DNA of 64,000 bases from Amycolatopsis bullii (GTDB lineage Bacteria; Actinomycetota; Actinomycetes; Mycobacteriales; Pseudonocardiaceae), in the NCBI RefSeq assembly GCF_014654205.1, contig NZ_BNAW01000036.1, positions 1-64,000 on the forward strand. The letters are read 5' to 3'. Each line of letters begins with the position of its first letter. Positions within the stretch are counted from its first letter, which is position 1. The position numbers were made by a program, and so were the translations under genes. The notes under the pieces were generated by a model that worked only from the letters and a program-made list of their open reading frames with translations, did no database searches and was not told the DNA's origin. This document shows positions 44,791-54,212 of this stretch, piece by piece.

Positions 44791-46034
44791 GCACCGAGTC
44801 CGCTCAGGCTCCCGCGAGCACCGCGGAAGCGCCGTGGCCGGTCCGGACCGTCGCGCGCAAGATCGGCGACTGGATCCACCGGCTCGGCGCGGTCTGGGTC
44901 GAGGGTCAGGTCACCCAGGTGAACTCCCGGCCCAACACCCAGACCGCGTTCCTGACCCTGCGCGACCCTTCGGCGGACGTCTCGATGTCCGTCACCTGCC
45001 CGAACTGGCTGATCCGCGAGATGGAGCCGCCGCTGCGGGAGGGCGCGAGCGTCGTCGTGCACGCGAAGCCGTCGTACTTCTTCGGCCGCGGCACGATCAG
45101 CCTGCGCGCCGACCAGATCCGCGCCGTCGGCATCGGTGAGCTGCTGGCCCGGATCGAACGGCTCAAGAAGCTCCTGACCGCCGAAGGGCTCTTCTCGGCG
45201 CAGCGCAAACGGCCGATCCCGTTCCTGCCGAAAGGCGTCGGGCTGATCACCGGCCGCGCGTCGGCGGCCGAGCGGGACGTCCTGGCCAACGCGCAGGGGC
45301 GGTGGCCGCACGTCCGGATCAAGGTGCTCAACACGGCCGTGCAGGGCTCGCAGGCCGTCCCGCAGGTCATGCGCGCGCTGCGGATCTTCGACGCCGACCC
45401 CGAGATCGACGTCATCGTCATCGCCCGCGGCGGCGGCAGCGTCGAGGACCTGCTGCCGTTCTCCGACGAAGCGCTCTGCCGCGCGGTGTCGGCCGCGGGC
45501 ACGCCGGTGGTCAGCGCCATCGGGCACGAGCCCGACACCCCGCTGCTCGACTACGTCGCCGACCTGCGCTGTTCGACGCCGACCGACGCCGGCAAGCGGA
45601 TCGTGCCGGACCTCCGCGAGGAGACCGAGCGGGTCCGCCAGATGCGCGACCGCGGGCGCCGGGCCCTGCACGGCTGGGTCGACACGCAGGCGCGGCTGCT
45701 CAACCAGATCCGCAGCCGCCCGTCGCTGGCCGACCCGCTGGGGCCGGTCCAGCGCCGGCAGGACGACGTCGACGTCCACCGCGAACGCGCCCGCCGCGCC
45801 ATGCTGACGCTGCTGGCCAAGGACCAGGCCGAGATCGCGAGCGCGCGGGCCCGGCTCACCGCGCTCGGCCCGGCGGCGACGCTGGCTCGCGGGTACGCGG
45901 TCGTGCAGTTCGTCGACGCCGAAGGCAACCTCCAGGTACTCCGCTCCGTCTCCGAAGTCGAGGCCGGTGCCCAGCTGCGCGTGCGCGTGGGTGACGGCGC
46001 GATCAAGGCGGTGGCGGAAGGAGAGCAGGAGTGA
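44787..46034 (+). CDS. xseA: XseA, exonuclease VII large subunit
   Basis: The 415-residue protein has an N-terminal OB fold (VEGQVTQVNSRPNTQTAFLT), the catalytic core with VGLITGRASAAERDVL and IVIARGGGSVEDLLPFSDE. VSAIGHEPDTPLLDYVADLR and a coiled C-terminus follow. Exonuclease VII degrades single-stranded DNA. It starts at GTG overlapping the preceding stop. The small subunit xseB is not adjacent: another gene lies between. Confidence 0.95.
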   Translation: MSTESAQAPASTAEAPWPVRTVARKIGDWIHRLGAVWVEGQVTQVNSRPNTQTAFLTLRDPSADVSMSVTCPNWLIREMEPPLREGASVVVHAKPSYFFGRGTISLRADQIRAVGIGELLARIERLKKLLTAEGLFSAQRKRPIPFLPKGVGLITGRASAAERDVLANAQGRWPHVRIKVLNTAVQGSQAVPQVMRALRIFDADPEIDVIVIARGGGSVEDLLPFSDEALCRAVSAAGTPVVSAIGHEPDTPLLDYVADLRCSTPTDAGKRIVPDLREETERVRQMRDRGRRALHGWVDTQARLLNQIRSRPSLADPLGPVQRRQDDVDVHRERARRAMLTLLAKDQAEIASARARLTALGPAATLARGYAVVQFVDAEGNLQVLRSVSEVEAGAQLRVRVGDGAIKAVAEGEQE

Positions 46035-46429
46035 AGGTGACGTTCCTCCCGCTCACCGTGGACGCCGCCCGCAGGCTGGGCGCGCGTCCGCTGCTGGACC
46101 AGGCGGTCCGCACCGACCGGGCGGCCGCCGAGTGCTGGACGGCCCTGCTGGCCGGCTGCGGCACCGCCGCCCGCCGCGACCTCGGGCCGCAGCTGCGGCG
46201 GCTGTCCGAGGCGACGTCGATGCAGGTCGGCTCGCGCTGGTGGTTCGCCGAGGGCGCGGGGCACCGGAAACGGGTGGCGGGCGCGCAGGAGAACCTCGAA
46301 GAGGCGATCGCGGACGGTGACGGGCAGGAGTTCGCGCTGGCGTTCGTCGGGTACGACCACGCCATGGCCAGCGCGGTAGTGTGCGCGAACAGCGTGCAAG
46401 CCCGGAAGGTCGGAGAACACCTAGCGTGA
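46031..46429 (+). CDS. Hypothetical protein encoded between xseA and xseB
   Basis: The 132-residue protein has no family I can name. It is mixed alpha/beta with a Leu/Arg/Ala-rich centre and a Trp-Trp-Phe segment (VGSRWWFAEGAGHRKRV); no TM segment or signal is seen. It overlaps xseA (GTGA) and xseB (GTGA), so all three are translationally coupled. This points to stoichiometric expression with exonuclease VII subunits; a direct role is inference. Confidence 0.75.
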   Translation: MKVTFLPLTVDAARRLGARPLLDQAVRTDRAAAECWTALLAGCGTAARRDLGPQLRRLSEATSMQVGSRWWFAEGAGHRKRVAGAQENLEEAIADGDGQEFALAFVGYDHAMASAVVCANSVQARKVGEHLA

Positions 46430-46647
46430 GTGAAACAACCGGCGAGGAACTCGGCTACGAGCAGGCTCGCGACCGGCTCGTCGAGGTCGTTCGCGAGCTC
46501 GAGGCGGGTGGGCTGTCCCTCGAGCAGTCGCTCGCGTTGTGGGAGAAGGGCGAGAAGCTCGCGAAGGTCTGTGAGCGCCATCTCGAAGGCGCCCGCGAGC
46601 GGATCGAGGCTGCTTTGGCGTCCGTGGAGGACGACTCCGAGCAGTGA
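46426..46647 (+). CDS. xseB: XseB, exonuclease VII small subunit
   Basis: The 73-residue protein has the XseB core LGYEQARDRLVEVVRELEAG, LSLEQSLALWEKGEKLAKVC and ILxGARERIEAAL-like tail. The small subunits wrap the XseA coiled coils. GTG at 46426 overlaps the previous stop. The size is normal for the family. Confidence 0.93.
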   Translation: MSETTGEELGYEQARDRLVEVVRELEAGGLSLEQSLALWEKGEKLAKVCERHLEGARERIEAALASVEDDSEQ

Positions 46648-46732
46648 GGTAGGCCATGCCGTCGGTATCTGGAAACAACGCGGGTTTCTGACAGACTGTT
46701 GACCCGCCAGTTCCACGATCCGGGAGGCACAG

Positions 46733-47782
46733 ATGCCCGCCGCAGACAGTCGTCGTGAAGCGCCCGACCGCAACCTCGCGATGGAGCTGGTGCGGGTCAC
46801 CGAAGCCGCCGCGATGGCGGCCGGCCGCTGGGTCGGCCGCGGCGACAAGATCGGCGGGGACGGCGCGGCCGTCGACGCGATGCGCCAGCTCGTCTCGACG
46901 GTGTCGATGCGCGGGGTCGTGGTGATCGGCGAGGGCGAGAAGGACGAAGCGCCCATGCTGTTCAACGGCGAAGAGGTCGGCAACGGCGACGGGCCGGACT
47001 GCGACGTCGCGGTCGACCCGGTCGACGGCACCACGCTGATGGCCAAGGGCATGCCGAACGCCCTCGCCGTGCTGGCGGTCGCCGAACGCGGCGCGATGTT
47101 CGACCCGTCCGCGGTGTTCTACATGGAAAAGCTGGCCGTCGGGCCGGACGCGGCGGGCAAGGTCGAGCTCGGCGCGCCGATCGCGGAGAACATCCGCCGT
47201 GTCGCCAAGGCCAAGCACAGCAGCGTCAGCGACGTCACCGTGTGCGTCCTGGACCGCCCGCGGCACGAGCAGATCATCAAGGAGATCCGCGACGCCGGCG
47301 CGCGGATCCGGTTCATCTCCGACGGCGACGTCGCGGGCGCGATCGCCGCGGCCCGCCCGACCACCGGCGTCGACATGCTGATCGGCATCGGCGGCACCCC
47401 CGAAGGCATCATCGCCGCCTGCGCGATGAAGTGCCTCGGCGGCGAGCTGCAGGGCCGGCTGTGGCCGAAGGACGACGCCGAGCGCGAGAAGGCCCTCGCC
47501 GCCGGCCACGACCTCGACCGGATCCTGCTCAACGACGACCTCGTGCGCGGCGACAACGTCTTCTTCTGCGCCACCGGGGTCACCGACGGTGACCTGCTGC
47601 GCGGCGTCCACTACCGCGAGGGCGGGGCGACGACGCAGTCCATCGTGATGCGGTCCAAGTCCGGGACCGTCAGAATGATCGACGGCTACCACCGGCTGAA
47701 CAAGCTGCGGGCGTACTCCTCGGTCAACTTCGACGGCCACCTGGACGCGCCCGACGACGACGTCGTGCCCCCGCTGCCGTAA
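46733..47782 (+). CDS. glpX: Class II fructose-1,6-bisphosphatase (GlpX)
   Basis: The 349-residue enzyme hydrolyses fructose 1,6-bisphosphate in gluconeogenesis. Metal-binding motifs are visible: GEGEKDEAPML, CDVAVDPVDGTTLMAKG, and IGIGGTPEGIIAACAMKCLGG. GlpX is the main gluconeogenic FBPase in actinobacteria. ATG at 46733 has GGGAGG upstream. It lies downstream of xseB and upstream of a secreted protease. Confidence 0.95.
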   Translation: MPAADSRREAPDRNLAMELVRVTEAAAMAAGRWVGRGDKIGGDGAAVDAMRQLVSTVSMRGVVVIGEGEKDEAPMLFNGEEVGNGDGPDCDVAVDPVDGTTLMAKGMPNALAVLAVAERGAMFDPSAVFYMEKLAVGPDAAGKVELGAPIAENIRRVAKAKHSSVSDVTVCVLDRPRHEQIIKEIRDAGARIRFISDGDVAGAIAAARPTTGVDMLIGIGGTPEGIIAACAMKCLGGELQGRLWPKDDAEREKALAAGHDLDRILLNDDLVRGDNVFFCATGVTDGDLLRGVHYREGGATTQSIVMRSKSGTVRMIDGYHRLNKLRAYSSVNFDGHLDAPDDDVVPPLP

Positions 47783-47790
47783 GGAGTTCC

Positions 47791-48540
47791 GTGACCAGGC
47801 GAGTGCTGGTTCTGCTGGCCCTGCTGTCGGTACTGGTCCCGGGCACCGCCGCGGCCGCCCCCGCGATCGTCGGGGGCGTCGTCGCGGACCAGCCGTACCC
47901 GTTCACGGTGTCGCTGCACACCGCGTCGGGCAAGCTCTTCTGCGCGGGCGCGCTGATCGCGCCGACCTGGGTGGTCACCGCCGCGCACTGCGCGTACGGC
48001 AAGGCCCCCGCCGACATCTCGCCGCGGACGGGCACGAACGACGTGGGTCAGGGCGGCGAGGTCGCCCAGATCGCCGGGATCGTCGTGAACCCGGCGTTCA
48101 ACACCCAGAGCCCGGCGGGCGACATCGCGCTGCTGCGGCTGGCGGCGCCGGTCACGACGCCCCCGATCGGGCTGGGGACGGCCGCGTCGCCGGGCACCGC
48201 GACCCGGATCGTCGGCTGGGGCCAGACCTGCCCGAAGCTGAACTGCGGCGGGCTCCCGACGGCGTTGCAGCAGCTCGACACGAAGATCGTCGAAGGCTCG
48301 AAGTGCAGCTCGGGGTTCGACGGCACCGCCGAGCTGTGCACCGACAACCCCGGCGGCAAAGCCGGCGCCTGCTTCGGCGACTCCGGGGGTCCGCAAATCG
48401 TGCGCGACGGCGAGCGCTGGCTGCTCGTCGGCGTCACCAGCCGTCCGGGCAACAACGAGCCGGAATGCGCGACGGCGCCGTCGATCTACACCTCCGTGGT
48501 CGCGTACGCGCCGTGGATCGCGGAGAAGACGAAGGCCTGA
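47791..48540 (+). CDS. Secreted S1-family serine protease
   Basis: The 249-residue preproprotein has a Sec signal (VLVLLALLSVLVPGTAAAAP) and a very short propeptide, then the mature-type N-terminus IVGG. Catalytic residues are H66 (TAAHC), D111 (GDIALL) and S198 (FGDSGGP). Six cysteines can form three disulfides. The position at the base of the S1 pocket (189 in chymotrypsin numbering) is Gly192 rather than Asp, so trypsin-like Arg/Lys preference is unlikely. The GTG start is 8 bp after glpX. Confidence 0.93.
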   Translation: MTRRVLVLLALLSVLVPGTAAAAPAIVGGVVADQPYPFTVSLHTASGKLFCAGALIAPTWVVTAAHCAYGKAPADISPRTGTNDVGQGGEVAQIAGIVVNPAFNTQSPAGDIALLRLAAPVTTPPIGLGTAASPGTATRIVGWGQTCPKLNCGGLPTALQQLDTKIVEGSKCSSGFDGTAELCTDNPGGKAGACFGDSGGPQIVRDGERWLLVGVTSRPGNNEPECATAPSIYTSVVAYAPWIAEKTKA

Positions 48541-48541
48541 C

Positions 48542-49531
48542 CTATTCGGCGTTGCTCGAGTGGCCCGGGAACAGGTGGGCCTCCGGGTCGAGCGCGACGG
48601 CGATGTTGTTGACGGCCGTCGCGGCTTCGCCGAAACCGGTCGCGATCAGCTTCACCTTCCCCGGATACGCGGCGACGTCGCCCGCGGCGTAGACGCGTTC
48701 GCGCGCGGTCGCCATCGTCGAGTCGACGGTGATGGCGCGGTGGCTGATCTCCAGGCCCCAGCTCTCGATCGGGCCGAGGTCGGCGGTGAACCCGAGCGCC
48801 GCGACGACGGCGTTGGCCGGCAGCCGTTCCTCGCCCGCGCCCTTGATCGAGACGTCGACGGCTTCGAGCGTGCCGTCCGGCGCTTCGACGAACCGCGTGA
48901 CCTCGGCGTCGGTGATGATCCGGGTGCCGAGCTCGCGCGCCTGCCGGACGATCGACTCGGCGGCGCGGAACTTCGCGCGCCGGTGCACCAGCGTCACGCT
49001 CGCCGCCACCGGGTGCAGTGCGAGGATCCAGTCGAACGCCGAGTCGCCGCCGCCGACGACCACGACGTGCTGCCCCGCGTGCGCCTGCAGGGACGGCACG
49101 AAGTGGACCATGCCGCGGCCGAGCCAGCCGTCGCCGGCCGGCAGCGGGCGCGGGGTGAACTCGCCGATGCCCGCGGTGATCAGCACGGCGCGGGCGCGCA
49201 GCGTCTCGCCGCCGTCGAGGGTCAGCTCGAGGCCCTCCGCGACCGGCGCCAGCTTCTCGGCCTTGCGCCCCAGCAGGTACTTCGGCTTGAACGGGGCGGC
49301 CTGCTTCACCAGGCCCTCGACCAGGTCGCGGCCGCGGACCTCGGCGAACCCGCCGACGTCGTAGATCATCTTCTCCGGGTACATCGCGGTCACCTGGCCG
49401 CCGGGCTCGGGCAGCGAATCGACCACCGCCATCGAGAGGCCGCGGAACCCGGCGTAGTAGGCGGCGAACAGGCCCGTCGGGCCCGCCCCGATGATCACGA
49501 GGTCGTACGGATCCCCGGCAACGTCAGTCAT
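48542..49531 (-). CDS. Ferredoxin-NADP+ reductase, type 2 (thioredoxin-reductase-like)
   Basis: The 329-residue flavoprotein has an N-terminal FAD-binding GAGPTGLFAAYYAGFRG, a central NADPH-binding GGGDSAFDWILAL and the C-terminal FAD motif VYAAGDVAAYPGKVKLI. The CxxC redox pair of thioredoxin reductases is absent, as in FNR type 2 (YumC). It should pass electrons between NADPH and ferredoxin or flavodoxin. It is convergent with the S1 protease and divergent from fumC. Confidence 0.92.
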   Translation of the reverse strand: MTDVAGDPYDLVIIGAGPTGLFAAYYAGFRGLSMAVVDSLPEPGGQVTAMYPEKMIYDVGGFAEVRGRDLVEGLVKQAAPFKPKYLLGRKAEKLAPVAEGLELTLDGGETLRARAVLITAGIGEFTPRPLPAGDGWLGRGMVHFVPSLQAHAGQHVVVVGGGDSAFDWILALHPVAASVTLVHRRAKFRAAESIVRQARELGTRIITDAEVTRFVEAPDGTLEAVDVSIKGAGEERLPANAVVAALGFTADLGPIESWGLEISHRAITVDSTMATARERVYAAGDVAAYPGKVKLIATGFGEAATAVNNIAVALDPEAHLFPGHSSNAE

Positions 49532-49653
49532 GCTCGCTCCAGCCAGTGGTGGATGGCGGTGATCGAGAACACACCCGATCCTAGCGTCGCGGGCGGTCCA
49601 GGGTGGGCGACGCCACCACGCGGGCCGGGGCGAAGAGGGCCAGAATCGGGAGC

Positions 49654-51051
49654 ATGGCTGATCAGGAATACCGGATCGAACACGACACCATGGGCGAGGT
49701 CCGCGTGCCTGCCGACGCGCTCTACCGCGCGCAGACCCAGCGGGCCGTGGAGAACTTCCCCATCTCCGGCCGGGGCCTGGAGCGCGCCCAGATCCGCGCG
49801 CTGGGCCTGCTCAAGGCCGCCGCCGCGCGCGTGAACCACAAGCTGGGCGTGCTCGACGCCGACGTCGCGGAGGCCATCGCGGCCGCCGCCGACGAGGTCG
49901 CCGACGGCAAGCACGACGCGCACTTCCCGATCGACGTCTTCCAGACCGGGTCCGGGACGTCGTCGAACATGAACGCCAACGAAGTCATCGCGACGCTGGC
50001 TTCGCGGGCCCTCGGCCGGGACGTCCACCCGAACGACCACGTCAACGCGTCGCAGTCGTCGAACGACACCTTCCCGACGACCATCCACGTCGCCGCGACC
50101 GAAGCCGTGCTCAAGGACGTCATCCCGGCGCTGGAGTACCTGGCCGGCGCGATCGAGGTCCGCGCCGCCGAGTGGGCCGACGTGGTGAAGTCCGGCCGCA
50201 CGCACCTGATGGACGCGGTGCCGATCACGCTCGGCCAGGAGGCCGGCGCGTGGGCGTCGCAGGTCCGCTTCGGCGTCGAACGGCTGAAGTCCGGCCTGCC
50301 GCGCCTGGGCGAGCTGCCGATCGGCGGCACGGCCGTCGGGTCGGGGCTCAACGCGCCGGACGGCTTCGGCTCGTCGGTGGCCGCGGAACTCGCCACGGTG
50401 ACCGGGCTGCCGCTGACCGAGGCCCGCGACCACTTCGAAGCGCAGGCGACGCAGGACAGCGTCGTCGAGACGTCCGGGCACCTGCGCACGGTCGCGGTGT
50501 CGCTGAACAAGATCGCCAACGACCTGCGGTGGCTGGGTTCCGGCCCGCGCACCGGCCTGGCCGAGCTGGCGCTGCCGGACCTGCAGCCGGGCTCGTCGAT
50601 CATGCCGGGCAAGGTGAACCCGGTGATCCCGGAGGCGACGCTGCAGGTGGTCGCGCAGGTGATCGGCAACGACGCGGCGGTCGCTTTCGCGGGCGCGGCG
50701 GGCAACTTCCAGCTGAACGTCAACCTGCCGGTGATCGCCCGGAACGTCCTCGAATCCGCGCGGTTGATCGCGGCGGTTTCGCGGCTGCTGGCGGACAAGG
50801 TGTTCGCGGGCATCACGGTGAACACCGAACGGACGCGGACCTACGCCGAGGGCTCGCCGTCGATCGTGACTCCGTTGAACAAGTACATCGGCTACGAAGA
50901 AGCGGCCGCGGTGGCGAAGCAGGCGTTGAAGGAGCTCAAGACGATTCGCGAGGTCGTCATCGAGCGCGGGTACGTCCGCGAAGGGAAGCTCACGGAAGAG
51001 CAGCTCGACGAGGCGCTCGACGTGCTGCGCATGGCCCGCGGCGGCAAGTGA
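49654..51051 (+). CDS. fumC: Class II fumarate hydratase
   Basis: The 465-residue enzyme interconverts fumarate and malate. The signature GSSIMPGKVNPVIPE is present, as are TGSGTSSNMNANEVIA, NDHVNASQSSNDTFPT and SGRTHLMDAVPITLG. ATG at 49654 was chosen because the conserved EYRIEHDTMGEVRVP begins there. It is a class II (iron-independent) enzyme. Its stop overlaps the XRE regulator start by 1 nt (TGATG). Confidence 0.95.
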   Translation: MADQEYRIEHDTMGEVRVPADALYRAQTQRAVENFPISGRGLERAQIRALGLLKAAAARVNHKLGVLDADVAEAIAAAADEVADGKHDAHFPIDVFQTGSGTSSNMNANEVIATLASRALGRDVHPNDHVNASQSSNDTFPTTIHVAATEAVLKDVIPALEYLAGAIEVRAAEWADVVKSGRTHLMDAVPITLGQEAGAWASQVRFGVERLKSGLPRLGELPIGGTAVGSGLNAPDGFGSSVAAELATVTGLPLTEARDHFEAQATQDSVVETSGHLRTVAVSLNKIANDLRWLGSGPRTGLAELALPDLQPGSSIMPGKVNPVIPEATLQVVAQVIGNDAAVAFAGAAGNFQLNVNLPVIARNVLESARLIAAVSRLLADKVFAGITVNTERTRTYAEGSPSIVTPLNKYIGYEEAAAVAKQALKELKTIREVVIERGYVREGKLTEEQLDEALDVLRMARGGK

Positions 51052-51902
51052 TGAGCGACGCCGCCGAGCTCGGCGCCTTCCTGAAGGCGCGCCGGGCCGC
51101 CCTCGATCCCACCGACCTGGGCCTGCCCGCCGGGGTCATGCACCGGCGGGTCAAGGGCCTGCGCCGGGAGGAGCTGGCCCAGCTGGCCGGCATCAGCGTC
51201 GACTACTACACGCGGCTGGAGCAGGGCCGGGCGAAGAACGTCTCGGACGCGATCCTCGACGCGCTGGCCCGTGCCCTGCGCCTCACCGACGGCGAGCACG
51301 CCTACCTGCGCAACCTCGCGGCGCCGCAGCGCCGGGAAAAGCCCGCGCCGCGCGGAGTCCGGCCCGAGCTGCAGCAGCTGCTGGACGCCATCCAGGCGCC
51401 CGCGTTCGTCTTCGGCCGGTACCTGGACGTGCTGGCCTGGAACGCCCTCGGCGGCGCGGTCGCCTTCGATTTCGGGAACCTCGGCGAGCGCAACATCGCC
51501 AAGCTGTCGTTCCTCGGCGACCGCGGGAAGGAGCTGTACCCGGAGTGGGACGCGGTGTCCCGCGAGGTCGTCGCCAACCTGCGGGCCGAAGGCGGCAGGC
51601 ACCCCGGCGACCCGGAGTTCGCCCGGCTGGTCGACGAGCTTTCCCGGGGCAGCGCCGAATTCCGCGCGCTCTGGGCCGAGCACGCGGTCGTGGAGAAGGC
51701 CCAGGGCTGGAAGGTGCTGGCGAACCCCGTGGTCGGCGAGCTGCGCCTGCGGTACGAGACGCTGCGGCTGCCCGACGACCCGGACCAGGGCCTGGTGATC
51801 TACCACGCCGAACCGGGGTCGGAGAGCGAACGCGGGTTGCGGCTGCTGGCCAGCTGGGTCGCCGAGACGCCGTTGACCAGGGAAAACACCCGGCCGATCT
51901 GA
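51051..51902 (+). CDS. XRE-family regulator with MmyB-like ligand-binding domain
   Basis: The 283-residue protein has an N-terminal XRE helix-turn-helix (GFLxxRR-like: LGAFLKARRAALDP, then VKGLRREELAQLAGISVDYYTRLEQGR). An MmyB-like C-terminal domain (about 105-270) follows, starting VRPELQQLLDAIQAPAFVF and LDVLAWNALGGAV. Related proteins bind fatty acids or other small molecules, but the ligand is unknown here. The ATG overlaps the fumC stop, so co-expression is likely. Confidence 0.9.
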   Translation: MSDAAELGAFLKARRAALDPTDLGLPAGVMHRRVKGLRREELAQLAGISVDYYTRLEQGRAKNVSDAILDALARALRLTDGEHAYLRNLAAPQRREKPAPRGVRPELQQLLDAIQAPAFVFGRYLDVLAWNALGGAVAFDFGNLGERNIAKLSFLGDRGKELYPEWDAVSREVVANLRAEGGRHPGDPEFARLVDELSRGSAEFRALWAEHAVVEKAQGWKVLANPVVGELRLRYETLRLPDDPDQGLVIYHAEPGSESERGLRLLASWVAETPLTRENTRPI

Positions 51903-51933
51903 AATTGTCGGTGGTCCGGGTCATGATGTCCGG

Positions 51934-53466
51934 GTGCTGCTGAGCGAGTTGGTCCGCGCGTCCGCCGAACTGGCGGCGACCAGGTCCAGGAAGGCGAAGA
52001 TCGCCGTCCTGGCCGCCGTGCTGCGCGCGGCGGAGATCGCCGAGCTGCCCGCGGTGGTCGCCTACCTCACGGGGCAGACGGCGCAGGACAGGCTGGGTGC
52101 GGGCTGGCGCACCCTGGCCGCGCTGGGCGCCGATCCCGCACCGGAGCCGGTGATCCCGGTGCTCGAAGTGGACGCGGCCCTGACGGCGGCCGCGGGCGTG
52201 GCGGCGGGCACCGGGTCGAACACGCGGCGGCAGGAGGTGCTGCGCGCGCTGTTCACCCGGCTGACGAAGGACGAGCAGCAGTTCCTGTTCCGGCTGGTCA
52301 CCGGCGAGCTGCGGCAGGGCGCGCTGGAGGGCGTGATGGTCGACGCCATCGCGGCCGCGGCCGAGGTGCCGGCCGAGGACGTGCGGCGGGCGTTCATGCT
52401 GTCCGGCAAGCTCGGCGTCACCGCGGTCGCGGCGCTGACCGGCGGGCAGGCGGCGCTGGCGGAGTTCCGGCTCACCCTCGGCACGCCGATCAAGCCGATG
52501 CTGGCCTCGCCGGCGGAGTCGCTCGACGAAGCCGTCGCCGAGCACGCCGAGGCGATTGTCGAGTACAAAATGGACGGTGCGCGGATCCAGGTGCACCGCC
52601 AGGGCGACGAGGTGCACGTCTGGACGCGGACGCTGCGCGAGATCACCGGGAGCGTGCAGGAGCTGGTGGAGCTCGTGCGGGCGCTGCCGTGCGAGTCGGT
52701 GGTGCTCGACGGCGAAACCCTGGCCCTGACCGACGCCGGGCGGCCGCGGCCGTTCCAGGACACGATGAGCCGGTTCGGCAGCACCCGCGAGGAACAGGTC
52801 AAGGCGCTGCTGCTGCGGCCGTACTTCTTCGACTGCCTGCACCTCGACGGCGTCGACCTGCTGGACGCGCCGCTCTCGGAGCGCAACGCGGCGCTGCGCA
52901 AGGTCGCCGGGGCGCACGTGATCCCCGGCGAGGTCGGCACCGCGGGGGCCGCCGCCGTGCTGGAGGCGGCGATGGAAGCGGGCCACGAAGGGGTGATGGT
53001 CAAGGACCTGGCGGCCCCGTACGCGGCCGGGCGGCGCGGGCGGGCGTGGCTGAAGGTCAAGCCGGTGCACACGATCGACCTGGTGGTGCTGGCGGCGGAG
53101 TGGGGCCACGGCCGGCGCACCGGCACGCTGTCGAACCTGCACCTGGGCGCCCGCGATCCGGACGGCGGCCCGCCGATCATGGTGGGCAAGACGTTCAAGG
53201 GCATGACCGACGAGCTGCTGGCGTGGCAGACGAGGACGTTCCAGGAGATCGAGACCCACCGCGACGACTGGACGGTGTACGTCCGGCCGGAGATCGTGGT
53301 GGAGATCGAGCTGGACAGCGCGCAGGTTTCCACGCGCTATCCCGGTGGCCTGGCGCTGCGGTTCGCCCGGGTGGTGCGCTACCGCCCGGACAAGGACCCC
53401 GCCGAGGCGGACACGATCGACACGGTCCGCGGCCTGCTCCACGGCGACCGGACGGAAGGGGGCTGA
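51934..53466 (+). CDS. ligB: ATP-dependent DNA ligase (LigB type)
   Basis: The 510-residue enzyme has the adenylation motif EYKMDGARI with nucleophile K212. ECxxDGE-like motif VVLDGETLALTD, HEGVMVKDL and motif V AWLKVKPVHT follow, then a C-terminal OB domain. The N-terminal DNA-binding domain (VLLSELVRASAELAATRSR) matches the archaeal/LigB-type family. M. tuberculosis LigB is of similar length. The housekeeping ligase in actinobacteria is the NAD-dependent LigA, so this is an accessory repair ligase. The start is GTG at 51934. Confidence 0.94.
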   Translation: MLLSELVRASAELAATRSRKAKIAVLAAVLRAAEIAELPAVVAYLTGQTAQDRLGAGWRTLAALGADPAPEPVIPVLEVDAALTAAAGVAAGTGSNTRRQEVLRALFTRLTKDEQQFLFRLVTGELRQGALEGVMVDAIAAAAEVPAEDVRRAFMLSGKLGVTAVAALTGGQAALAEFRLTLGTPIKPMLASPAESLDEAVAEHAEAIVEYKMDGARIQVHRQGDEVHVWTRTLREITGSVQELVELVRALPCESVVLDGETLALTDAGRPRPFQDTMSRFGSTREEQVKALLLRPYFFDCLHLDGVDLLDAPLSERNAALRKVAGAHVIPGEVGTAGAAAVLEAAMEAGHEGVMVKDLAAPYAAGRRGRAWLKVKPVHTIDLVVLAAEWGHGRRTGTLSNLHLGARDPDGGPPIMVGKTFKGMTDELLAWQTRTFQEIETHRDDWTVYVRPEIVVEIELDSAQVSTRYPGGLALRFARVVRYRPDKDPAEADTIDTVRGLLHGDRTEGG

Positions 53467-53597
53467 CGCAAGTCGCTGGTGCCCGCTCGCCGGCCAAAGT
53501 GGACGTCAGCCGGACCCCGGAGGGTTTTCGGCCATTCGGGCGTGCGCACCCGGGGCGCACCCACCCCGACGGTCCACAGTGGAGTTAAGCTCCGCGG

Positions 53598-54212
53598 ATG
53601 CGCAGCGAGAAGCTCACCCGGGCCTGGTTCGCGGTCACCGCGGTCGTCGCACTGGCCGGACTGGTCACCCAGGTGGTCGCGACGGCCACCGACGCCGACG
53701 GGCAGGTCGCGAACCTGCTCTGCTTCTTCACGATCGATTCGAACCTGCTGGTCACGATCACCGCGGCCCTGGTCGCGCTGGGCCGGGCCCGCGGCCGGCT
53801 GTTCACCGTCCTCTGGCTCGACGCGCTGGTCGGCATCATCGTGACCGGCATCGTCTACCAGGTCGCCTTGGCCGGCCTGTACGAGCTGCACGGCCTTTCT
53901 CTCGTGTCGGACACGATGCTGCACAAGGTGACGCCGATCCTGTTCGTGCTCGGCTGGCTCCTGGCCGGCCCACGCGGGGCCCTGACGTGGCGCACGGTCT
54001 GGTGGTCACTGCTGTACCCGCTCGCCTGGCTCGCGTTCACCCTCCCGCGCGGGGCGATCACCGGCTTCTACCCGTACCCGTTCGTCGACGCGGGCGCACT
54101 CGGCTACGGCCAGGTGACGCTCAACTGCGTGTTCATCGGGCTCTTCTTCACCGCGCTCGCCGCGGGCGCTTTCCTGTACGACCGCCGGTTCGCGCGGGCC
54201 GAACCTGCCTAA
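53598..54212 (+). CDS. Pr6Pr family membrane protein
   Basis: The 204-residue protein has six predicted TM segments, starting TRAWFAVTAVVALAGLVTQVV, with conserved motifs CFFTIDSNLLV and MLHKVTPILFVLGWLL. YPYPFVDAGALGYGQV near the end is also characteristic of this family. The His in MLHK and the acidic residue in TIDSN lie within predicted helices. Function is uncharacterised. It has its own region between ligB and a convergent oxidoreductase gene. Confidence 0.87.
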   Translation: MRSEKLTRAWFAVTAVVALAGLVTQVVATATDADGQVANLLCFFTIDSNLLVTITAALVALGRARGRLFTVLWLDALVGIIVTGIVYQVALAGLYELHGLSLVSDTMLHKVTPILFVLGWLLAGPRGALTWRTVWWSLLYPLAWLAFTLPRGAITGFYPYPFVDAGALGYGQVTLNCVFIGLFFTALAAGAFLYDRRFARAEPA

